Source: UBA937 sp031549725
GTDB lineage: Bacteria > Spirochaetota > Spirochaetia > Treponematales > Breznakiellaceae
Direction of reading: 5' to 3'
Length of the DNA: 64,000 nt
Assembly (NCBI GenBank): GCA_031549725.1
Contig: JAVBPH010000042.1
Coordinates: 3,136-67,135, forward strand
Shown here: positions 58,113 to 64,000 of the stretch, piece by piece
Numbering within the stretch: the stretch's first letter is position 1
Layout of the letters: the number at the start of each line of letters is the position of its first letter
Notes under the pieces: model-generated
What the model was told of the DNA's origin: nothing
Seen by the model: the letters and a program-made list of their open reading frames with translations, nothing else
The model's database searches: none
Made by a program: the position numbers and the translations under genes

Positions 58113-58722
58113 TCAGGGCCTCCTCGCCTAAAAGGGCTGTAACCAGTTCAGCCCGTTTGTCACCGAGCAATTCCACCGAAGCCGCATCCACCGATGCGAT
58201 AATCCTCATATCCGGGGAATCAATAATAATTTCCGGAAAGGTTCCCGAAAGGGTATAGGCAGGATCAGCCTTATCCCTGGTCCAGGATGCCTTGGGCATT
58301 ACCTTTTTTATGATGTTTTCCGCTTCATCGTCGGTAAGATGCCGGTACATCACATGCAGATTGTCCGGGGGAAGCAGGGATGCCCGGAGACTCAGTTCCC
58401 GCTCCACCAGGGAAAGCAGTTTTTCCCTGGACAGTGAAGTTAAATAGGAAGCCATGGCAGACTGAAGAACTCCCTCCACATACTCGGACCGGATTCTCCG
58501 TTTGTCCAAGGGAAGATGGGCCATAATTTCATTCTTGTTCCTTGAAAGCCGGTCATCGTATTTCCGGTGGACCTCATCGACCGCATCCTGGGCCTTTTTC
58601 TCCCAATCATCCGAATTAGTCTTTATTGTTTCATCAGCCTGACGCAATATACGGTTTGCCTTCTTCCGGGCATCTTCAAGGATTTCCTTATCCAGCACAT
58701 CCGTCGATTTCAATTCTTCCAT
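58105..58722 (-). CDS. atpE: V/A-type ATP synthase subunit E
   Basis: Peripheral-stalk subunit pairing with subunit G. 205 residues: a long N-terminal coiled coil (EDARKKANRILRQADETI, WEKKAQDAVDEVHRKYDDR) and a globular C-terminal domain ending ELLGDKRAELVTALLGEEA. It is encoded after a 140-base gap that contains a GGGCTTT/AAAGCC hairpin followed by a T run on the minus strand (58837-58855), perhaps tuning expression of the E-A-B-D part. Confidence 0.9.
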   Translation of the reverse strand: MEELKSTDVLDKEILEDARKKANRILRQADETIKTNSDDWEKKAQDAVDEVHRKYDDRLSRNKNEIMAHLPLDKRRIRSEYVEGVLQSAMASYLTSLSREKLLSLVERELSLRASLLPPDNLHVMYRHLTDDEAENIIKKVMPKASWTRDKADPAYTLSGTFPEIIIDSPDMRIIASVDAASVELLGDKRAELVTALLGEEALND

Positions 58723-58836
58723 AACAACACCTAAAAATTATTGGGAACCGCAGAATACTATGCATGCGGCTATCCTGACATTTTCAAGGAAAACTTTTTT
58801 TACTCCGTCGGGTAACCGGAATAAAAAAAATTCCCC

Positions 58837-58855
58837 AGGCTTTTTAATAAAGCCC
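58837..58855 (-). terminator. Partial terminator between atpF and atpE
   Basis: Minus strand GGGCTTT-ATTA-AAAAGCCT hairpin followed by GGGGAATTTTTTTT. The T run is displaced by six bases, so termination is probably incomplete. Confidence 0.4.
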
Positions 58856-58862
58856 GTTTACC

Positions 58863-59204
58863 CTATACATGAATTCCAATGGCTTCCCTGATGGAATCCA
58901 CCAGGGTCTTCCGGCCTTCCAGTTTTCCCATGGTTCCGGGAATTTCCACAATCAGGGGATACTTCCCGGACAGCTGCCACTGGGTGACTTCATTATCCAG
59001 CCAGTCCACTACTTCTTCCGTGAGGATAAGCACCCGGTAATCCTGGGTGCCCGGCAGCACCGTGCCCGCGGTTTCATCATACCCCTGGGTGATTTTGCGG
59101 AAAACCAGCCGGGCATCGTCGGCGTTATACACCGACGTTCCTTCTACCCCGACAAACCGGAATGCCGTAACCAGTTCCGCATCACCTATAAAATAATAAT
59201 CCAC
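58863..59204 (-). CDS. atpF: V/A-type ATP synthase subunit F
   Basis: Small central-stalk subunit with CheY-like fold. 113 residues: MDYYFIGDAELVTAFRFVGVEG is the standard start (seen in parts), then DYRVLILTEEVVDWL and YPLIVEIPGTMG and the C-terminal helix LVDSIREAIGIHV. It follows atpK by seven bases. Confidence 0.95.
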   Translation of the reverse strand: MDYYFIGDAELVTAFRFVGVEGTSVYNADDARLVFRKITQGYDETAGTVLPGTQDYRVLILTEEVVDWLDNEVTQWQLSGKYPLIVEIPGTMGKLEGRKTLVDSIREAIGIHV

Positions 59205-59211
59205 AGGTTCT

Positions 59212-59523
59212 TTAGAAAATAATTATCAGCAGAGCCACCAGGAAGCCCCAGAGACAGATACCTTCCGCAAGACCCGCATAGGGCAAAGCCTTTCCGGAAA
59301 GTTCGGGATTCTCACTCATGGCACCCATGGCGGCAGCGCCGATCTGACCTACGGCGATACCGCCGGCTATACATGAAAGACCCACCGCAAGCGCTGCGGC
59401 AAAATACTTCCAGACCGAACTGCCCGAAGACTGGGTGTCAGCTGTTCCGCTTCCCTGGGCAAACACCATGGCCCCGGAAAAAACAAAGAACAGGATCAGG
59501 ACAATTAAAACAATACGTTTCAC
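59212..59523 (-). CDS. atpK: V/A-type ATP synthase c-ring subunit K (short form)
   Basis: Proteolipid of the membrane rotor. 103 residues: residues 1-22 look like a signal peptide (VLIVLILFFVFSGAMVFA, then QGSG), a Ser/Gly linker, and one helical hairpin (residues 38-68 and 80-103). The ion-carrying carboxylate is Glu87 in GLAEGICLWGF, and Gln60 in AVGQIGAAAMG could be a Na+ co-ligand. Single-hairpin size contrasts with the duplicated four-helix K subunit of Enterococcus. H+ or Na+ specificity cannot be decided. Confidence 0.93.
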   Translation of the reverse strand: MKRIVLIVLILFFVFSGAMVFAQGSGTADTQSSGSSVWKYFAAALAVGLSCIAGGIAVGQIGAAAMGAMSENPELSGKALPYAGLAEGICLWGFLVALLIIIF

Positions 59524-61529
59524 GACTCAACCTCCTCACGGAACCGGAACGGGGTATATTCGACCCCGGTTTCGGTAAAAAACTTACTGAAAAATTCATA
59601 ATATTGAAGACGTACGACCTGGATCGCTACGATCATTCCCTCAAGAACAATAATAACAAGATTCCCGAAAATAACGATGATCAGTGAAAACACCGGCCCC
59701 ACCGGGGCGTGGGAAACCATCCCCGAAAGGGTAAACACAATAAATGAAAGCACCGCATGGGACAACGCAAAGGCGCCCACCCGGAGAAAACTTACCGTAT
59801 TGGAAATATAGGATGATATGGTTTCCAGGATTTCCACAAATCCTTCCATTACAAAAACCATAAACCCGTGTTCCAGCACCGGCCGCTGCCCCGAAACAAT
59901 GCGCCAGATAACAGGACCGAAAAATATAAAACCCACCGGCGCTATCAGGCCAATCAGATCATACCAGGCAAAACTGCCGCCCAGGATTATTTTTACCGCA
60001 ATAAAAATGGCATACCAGAAGAACAGAACCCCCGCCAAACCGGTCTTTGAAAAGAAAGCCTTTTCGTACTGTTTCAGGCTTGCCTGGTTTACAATATTGA
60101 TTACCAGCCCGATGGAATTAAGAATAACCCCCACCCCGATGGTGAACCCGAAGAAATAGAAAAGCTTTTCCACACTGCCCTTCTCCGGCATGAGCTGGAG
60201 AATCCTGTCCACGGGATGCCCCGTCAGAAGCCCCGTGATAAACCTGGTGGGTTCCACCAAAAGATGATCATAGGTAAATATTTCCCCGGTTAAAAGGCCC
60301 ATAACCATGGACGCGGCCCCCACCGCAATAAGGGGTACCGAAAAATGCCTCCAATGGGCCAGTTTTTTCATACCCCGTCTGCTGGTCAGTATCCCCAGAA
60401 GGAACAGCACCGCCCCCTGCCCCAAATCGCCGAACATAATACCAAAAAGGATAGTAAAGAAAACAGCGACAAAAGGAGTGGGGTCGATGGTACCGTAAAG
60501 GGGAGCTCCGTAGGAGAATACCACCTTTTCAAATCCCCGGACGAATTTTCCGTGCTTGAGGGATACGGGCACTTTTTCGGTACCGTCTTTTATGGACTGG
60601 ACTTCATTGGGATCAAAGGATTTTATAGCGATGTTGCCGCCGGTGATACTTTCCAGGTCGGCTACCATTTCCTTAACCTGATCCGCCGGTACCCATCCGG
60701 ACAGTACGTAGGTACTCTTGGTACTCTGCAGCCGGTCCTTAAGGGCTTCCACAGCGGAGGCCATTAAATATGATGCGGTCAGTTTCTGAAGAACCGGTCC
60801 GTATTTACCCTTTAATGCGGATTTTTCCTTATTGATGGAATCAATATCCGAATTAACCGAGGAAAGCCTTCCATCCAATCCGGAAATCAATTCAGCGGGA
60901 ACGCCCTTGTACCCTTCAGGAATTGTGATTGGAATAAACGACTGCTTTTTCAGTTCCGAATCCAGGGCAAACCGGCCCTTTCTGGACGCGGCGGCCAGAA
61001 CCTTATCACCGTCCCCCAGGGGAATAATCACCGCCCGGTCCGCCAGGTTTTCCTTTACCTCCGCCTGGTGCGCAGGATCAAGCCGGCCCACCCGGAGTGT
61101 CAGGTACGACAGCTGGTCCAGTTCCGTAAAGGGGGCGTTCAAGCTGGAAAAAGCCCTGGCTTCCGACAGGGTTTCTTCTATTTTCCGCTTTTCCTGTTTC
61201 TCATTGAGTTCCCGGTTTCTCAGTTCCGTGATTTCATCGGTGATCCGCCGGAGATTTTTTTCGGTATCCTCATCGGGCAGCCTGGTATCTTCCTCCGGTT
61301 CAATGGGGAGAATCACCTGGAGATAACCAGCCTGGTCGTTCATAAGTTCCAGGTATTGCTGAATTCCCTTATAAGCCCCGCTGGGATTTATGATATCCGC
61401 TTTCCCGGCCCCCTGGGTTTCATCGGAAAACTGCATAATTCCCCTGCGGCCCAGGTATTCAATTACCCGGTCCACATCGCGGCTCAAAACAGTAAACTCA
61501 ATCTGTTTCATTTTCCGGGGGCGTATCAT
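59520..61529 (-). CDS. atpI: V/A-type ATP synthase subunit I (a-subunit)
   Basis: Stator membrane subunit carrying the ion half-channels. Residues 1-330 are the cytoplasmic coiled-coil arm (MKQIEFTVLSRDVDRVIEYL); residues about 345-650 hold seven to eight membrane helices, including FTILFGIMFGDLGQGAVLFL and the essential-arginine helix near NTVSFLRVGAFALSHAVLSF. 669 residues, normal. ATGA overlap with atpK downstream and atpC upstream. Confidence 0.97.
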   Translation of the reverse strand: MIRPRKMKQIEFTVLSRDVDRVIEYLGRRGIMQFSDETQGAGKADIINPSGAYKGIQQYLELMNDQAGYLQVILPIEPEEDTRLPDEDTEKNLRRITDEITELRNRELNEKQEKRKIEETLSEARAFSSLNAPFTELDQLSYLTLRVGRLDPAHQAEVKENLADRAVIIPLGDGDKVLAAASRKGRFALDSELKKQSFIPITIPEGYKGVPAELISGLDGRLSSVNSDIDSINKEKSALKGKYGPVLQKLTASYLMASAVEALKDRLQSTKSTYVLSGWVPADQVKEMVADLESITGGNIAIKSFDPNEVQSIKDGTEKVPVSLKHGKFVRGFEKVVFSYGAPLYGTIDPTPFVAVFFTILFGIMFGDLGQGAVLFLLGILTSRRGMKKLAHWRHFSVPLIAVGAASMVMGLLTGEIFTYDHLLVEPTRFITGLLTGHPVDRILQLMPEKGSVEKLFYFFGFTIGVGVILNSIGLVINIVNQASLKQYEKAFFSKTGLAGVLFFWYAIFIAVKIILGGSFAWYDLIGLIAPVGFIFFGPVIWRIVSGQRPVLEHGFMVFVMEGFVEILETISSYISNTVSFLRVGAFALSHAVLSFIVFTLSGMVSHAPVGPVFSLIIVIFGNLVIIVLEGMIVAIQVVRLQYYEFFSKFFTETGVEYTPFRFREEVES

Positions 61530-62548
61530 TGCTTAACCTCCAACATGGTAAGAACATCCTGGGCAGTCATGCCAAGGCTAAGGCCTTCCGCTACACTGGT
61601 TAGAAGATCTTCTTCATATTGTTTTAATTTAATAAAACATGCAGCCGTATCTATGGCAAAGGGTCTCCGGCGGAACAGACTCCGGGCTAATTTATGCAGA
61701 TATTCCGCACTCAAATTCTGAAAATACCGGGGATCCAGCCTCCAGGATTCCCCGGGTTTTTCCGGATTCACAAAGGAATGTCTCTTCCATTTTATCCAGT
61801 CTCCATAGCTGTCCAGGGCAAAATTCATACTGTCCAGAGCGTCCTGGGCAAGGGTTTGCTTTCCCCTGCCGGTGGGAATATCCACAAGACGTTTTGTAAT
61901 TTCCTCAGGGGCCGTATTGTAGTACGTTCTAAGTCTTAATGTCCAAACCACATTCCTGATGGAGATTTCCTCTCCGATAATTTTTTTAATTGATATGCAA
62001 TCGTCCTTCCGGAGCTTAAAAAGGGATTCCCAAAGCTTAACATAATACTGATGATCCATTTCTATATGAAGCAATACCAGCCTGGAGCTGTCGGAGATTT
62101 CATCCTTCCTGTCAAGAAGCCAGCTGTATTCCGTATCCTTCAGCATCAAATCCAGGTCAGGATACGCATCAAATTTGATAGTCCGGAATGGTCCCAAATC
62201 TGAAACATTCGGCAGTTTTGGCTCCTTTGCAACCAGGGCGCTCAACACCGTTTTCAAATCCGCTAATTCATAACTCTGGACAAGTCTGATAAGTAATTCC
62301 GGAGGTTCCGAGAATGACGATATAACCTTGACAATCTGGTCCACCGCTCTGTGGATGATCCGCCATTCCAGATCGGAAAGCAATTCCCGTTCGGGCAGAT
62401 CCTTTGCATTGGTGGAAAATATCAACCTGTCCAGATCACTGAGGCGGCTTACGGTATTAAGTTTGGATATTCCAGGACCTGTATAGGATTTTCCGATTAT
62501 TCCACAGACCTTGGCGTACACATAGGCCCGTTCTCCCATCCCCGGCAT
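61526..62548 (-). CDS. atpC: V/A-type ATP synthase subunit C (d-like)
   Basis: Funnel-shaped helical subunit linking the central stalk to the c-ring. 340 residues, all helical: AYVYAKVCGIIGKSY, SYELADLKTVLSALVAKEP, FALDSYGDWIKWKRHSF and the final LTSVAEGLSLGMTAQDVLT. Similarity is diffuse, as usual for this subunit, but position between G and I is decisive. It ends with a four-base overlap with atpI. Confidence 0.88.
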   Translation of the reverse strand: MPGMGERAYVYAKVCGIIGKSYTGPGISKLNTVSRLSDLDRLIFSTNAKDLPERELLSDLEWRIIHRAVDQIVKVISSFSEPPELLIRLVQSYELADLKTVLSALVAKEPKLPNVSDLGPFRTIKFDAYPDLDLMLKDTEYSWLLDRKDEISDSSRLVLLHIEMDHQYYVKLWESLFKLRKDDCISIKKIIGEEISIRNVVWTLRLRTYYNTAPEEITKRLVDIPTGRGKQTLAQDALDSMNFALDSYGDWIKWKRHSFVNPEKPGESWRLDPRYFQNLSAEYLHKLARSLFRRRPFAIDTAACFIKLKQYEEDLLTSVAEGLSLGMTAQDVLTMLEVKQ

Positions 62549-62549
62549 A

Positions 62550-62858
62550 TCACTGACCTTTAAAAAGGGAAGATTCTGCCAGACGGGTAAAGGCTTCCTG
62601 GTTTATTTTTTCATCTTTAAAACTTTCCCGGTATGCCCTGAGGTCCTCATCGTATTCATTTTTTACCCTGGAAATAGCATCCTGGTATTTTTTTTCCAAA
62701 AGGGTAACTTCCTGGTTATATTGGTCATCAAAGCGGGAACGATTCTGTTTTTCATTCTCGGCAACCCTTTTGTCGGCTTCAGCCTGGGCATCATTTACCA
62801 GGGAAGCCGCATCCGACTCAACCTCCAGCAAATGGCGCAACACATCCTGCTCATCCAT
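62550..62858 (-). CDS. V/A-type ATP synthase subunit G/H (peripheral stalk)
   Basis: 102 residues of continuous charged coiled coil: LRHLLEVESDAASLVNDAQA, EADKRVAENEKQNRSRFDDQ, VTLLEKKYQDAISRVKNEYD. This matches the stalk G (H) subunit that pairs with E. ATG 62858 with GAGGG five bases upstream is preferred over a GTG two codons earlier. It is the first gene of the ATPase operon, one base before atpC. Confidence 0.85.
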   Translation of the reverse strand: MDEQDVLRHLLEVESDAASLVNDAQAEADKRVAENEKQNRSRFDDQYNQEVTLLEKKYQDAISRVKNEYDEDLRAYRESFKDEKINQEAFTRLAESSLFKGQ

Positions 62859-62891
62859 GGGCACCCTCTTTCTTCTTCAGTGAACAGATTT

Positions 62892-62920
62892 TATATATTA
62901 ATTATGAGATCTGTCCTTAA
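62892..62920 (-). promoter_or_regulatory. Candidate promoter of the V/A-ATPase operon
   Basis: On the minus strand TTAAGG (62915-62920) and TATATA (62892-62897) are spaced by 17 bases, about 35 bases before the first ATG. The -35 is the same as at 47822. A GTCCA/TGGAC hairpin lies just upstream at 62943-62965. Confidence 0.45.
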
Positions 62921-63027
62921 CTTAAGTATGAAACAATTTATTTTTTTGTCCATACTGGACAAAAAGCTTCCAATTTTTATAGGAATTATTCCGGAAAACT
63001 TCTGAAACCTTAGAAGGCTTCCTGAAA

Positions 63028-63207
63028 TAATTCGCTTCCGGTTTAATACCCGCTGTACGCTTTTGCGTACGAGCTTTAGGGCGATTCTTTCAAGCAACAA
63101 AAAAATTGTTTTGCGTGTATGAAACCCGCATATAATCCTTACCTTACAGAACCAACATACCCGCTGCTTGCCTCGCACACGAAAGCGTGCAGAAGGCTGC
63201 TGATTTT
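63028..63207 (+). repeat. Dispersed palindrome-rich element, family 2, copy 3
   Basis: Best-preserved copy: TTCGCTTCCGGTTTAATACC, hairpin GTACGCTTTTGCGTAC, GAGCTTTAGGGCGATTCTTT, hairpin GCAACAAAAAAATTGTTTTGC, ATAATCCTTACCTTACAGAACC, and a terminal CACACGAAAGCGTG hairpin with CAGAAGGCTGCTGATT. It fills the gap between the PTS gene and the V/A-ATPase operon; nothing else is seen in 62966-63230. Confidence 0.8.
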
Positions 63208-63230
63208 AGGTGTATCTGCCCCAAAAAAAC

Positions 63231-63704
63231 CTAGTCCCTGGCGGTGAGGATCTCCTCATATTTTTTTATTGTCTGCCAAGCCCCCTGGGCATCGTTCTGG
63301 GATGCCAATTCAGTATAAAACTGGGGATTATCCAGCAGCTCGGCCAGCCGCTTCAGTATTTTAAGATGAAGTTCCGTATCCTTTACGGGGGCCAGGATCA
63401 TAAACATGATGTAGACCGATTCGCCGTCCAGGGCATCATAGTCCACGCCATTTTTTGAAATGCCCAGGACTCCGTAAATTGAATCCACCGCACTGGTTTT
63501 CCCATGGGGAATGGCAATTCCCTTTTTGATACCGGTGGACATTTTACTTTCCCTTTCTTTTACTGCCTCAAGAATCTCTTCCCGGGCATTTGAATTGGCG
63601 GCATGGCAAAAATGATCCACCAGTTCTTCAAAGGCTTCATCCTTATCTTCTGCTTCTAAGCCGACCTTTATAAATTCCGGACGATACAATTCATACAGAA
63701 ACAT
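63231..63704 (-). CDS. PTS EIIA-2 domain protein (PtsN/EIIANtr-like)
   Basis: Phosphoacceptor protein of the nitrogen/fructose PTS class. 157 residues with the active-site histidine in GIAIPHGKT (His67), FEELVDHFCHA, SIYGVLGISKNGVDYDALDG and HLKILKRLAELL. No EIIB or EIIC follows, so a regulatory role as in EIIANtr is more likely than sugar transport. It is a single gene upstream of a family 2 repeat. Confidence 0.92.
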   Translation of the reverse strand: MFLYELYRPEFIKVGLEAEDKDEAFEELVDHFCHAANSNAREEILEAVKERESKMSTGIKKGIAIPHGKTSAVDSIYGVLGISKNGVDYDALDGESVYIMFMILAPVKDTELHLKILKRLAELLDNPQFYTELASQNDAQGAWQTIKKYEEILTARD

Positions 63705-63861
63705 CGTCTTACCTCCCGAAGAAAAGATTCAAAAGATGACAAACTCAAAGCAAATGGCACCCCACTGAAAGCCTATAGAGGTCATTAACCCCATCAGGTT
63801 TTCAGAATCCCTAACCAGGATTTTCCGGGGATACCTCAAAAAACCTCTTATTTTATTATCA

Positions 63862-64000
63862 GAGCCTTTTTCAAAACTCGGTTAGTTTTGAAAAAGGCTT
63901 TTGCAGAAAGAATGCTATTTCCTTACCCATAAATAAAATAGTATTCTTTCTGCACTTACATCTAAGGTTGCTTTTTCAAAATTTGACATTTTGAAAAAGC
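63862..64000 (-). repeat. Dispersed palindromic element, family 1, copy D (cut by window end)
   Basis: Reverse orientation of copy A. GAGCCTTTTTC terminal repeat, AAAACTCGGTTAGTTTT hairpin, GCAGAAAGAATGCTATTT / AAATAGTATTCTTTCTGC hairpin (63905-63953), CACTTACATCTAAGGTTG, and CTTTTTCAAAA / TTTTGAAAAAG hairpin reaching the last base. The distal end may lie beyond the window. Confidence 0.85.

Noticed and set aside
57355..58131. 258-codon plus-strand frame opposite atpA
   Set aside because: Arg/Pro/Ser-rich antisense reading of the catalytic subunit gene with no regulatory signals.

Overview
The window is a continuous stretch of a spirochaete chromosome, most likely a Treponema or close relative (termite-gut or free-living type rather than T. 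pallidum). The main support is the cytoplasmic filament gene cfpA next to a pyruvate phosphate dikinase gene, a VWA gene and a pallilysin-family gene (a neighbourhood I recall from T. pallidum TP0746-TP0751), a V/A-type ATP synthase operon, a RarA fusion protein of the spirochaete type, and many periplasmic TPR, beta-propeller and lipoprotein genes. Base composition is roughly balanced, with AT-rich promoters. Almost everything is ordinary chromosomal core. I see no prophage, transposase, CRISPR array or defence island.

Layout. 1-2643: alkylation repair (partial alkA, ogt) and a membrane protein with a gluzincin-type HECAH motif. 3355-5969: tRNA-Lys, then a minus-strand bactofilin / TPR / mtaB operon. 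6432-10144: pta, a large TPR protein and an unknown protein with a long leader. 10265-16115: minus-strand cfpA, a basic-linker protein and a divergent ppdK. 16302-19470: VWA protein, DHH phosphoesterase and a pallilysin-like protein. 19479-19990: a tandem double-hairpin repeat array. 20009-24886: minus-strand folD, folE2, a membrane protein, miaB, then a LapA-like and a SPOR protein. 25275-29436: small beta-barrel, lipoprotein and the RarA fusion. 29689-32576: coaD, lipoprotein, HEAT-repeat protein, bacterioferritin. 32907-42878: maf, then the translation and envelope run rpsB-tsf-frr-uppS-cdsA-dxr-rseP, a CpXC protein and a beta-propeller. 42930-47593: minus-strand rpsF-ssb-rpsR-DUF2232-rplI-dnaB-comFB. 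47912-51578: unknown protein, rsmD, two TPR-type genes, rlmN. 51605-51816: second double-hairpin array. 51822-62858: minus-strand V/A-ATPase operon (G-C-I-K-F-E-A-B-D) continuing through usp, a flavodoxin-like gene, dnaJ-like and map. 63231-63704: PTS EIIA (PtsN-like).

The least explained content is non-coding. Three dispersed repeat families occupy the intergenic gaps: (1) a unit of two hairpins whose loops are complementary to each other, tandemly repeated in two arrays plus one decayed single copy, with substitutions that preserve both stems and loop-loop pairing, always between converging genes; (2) a ~120-130 bp MITE-like palindromic element with ~11 bp terminal inverted repeats, four copies; (3) a ~160-190 bp palindrome-rich element, three copies and one remnant. 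Protein-level surprises are a pyruvate phosphate dikinase whose ATP-binding residues are substituted while its phospho-histidine and pyruvate/PEP domains look intact, a long pallilysin homologue lacking the HEXXH motif, and a short c-ring subunit with a signal-peptide-like N-terminus.
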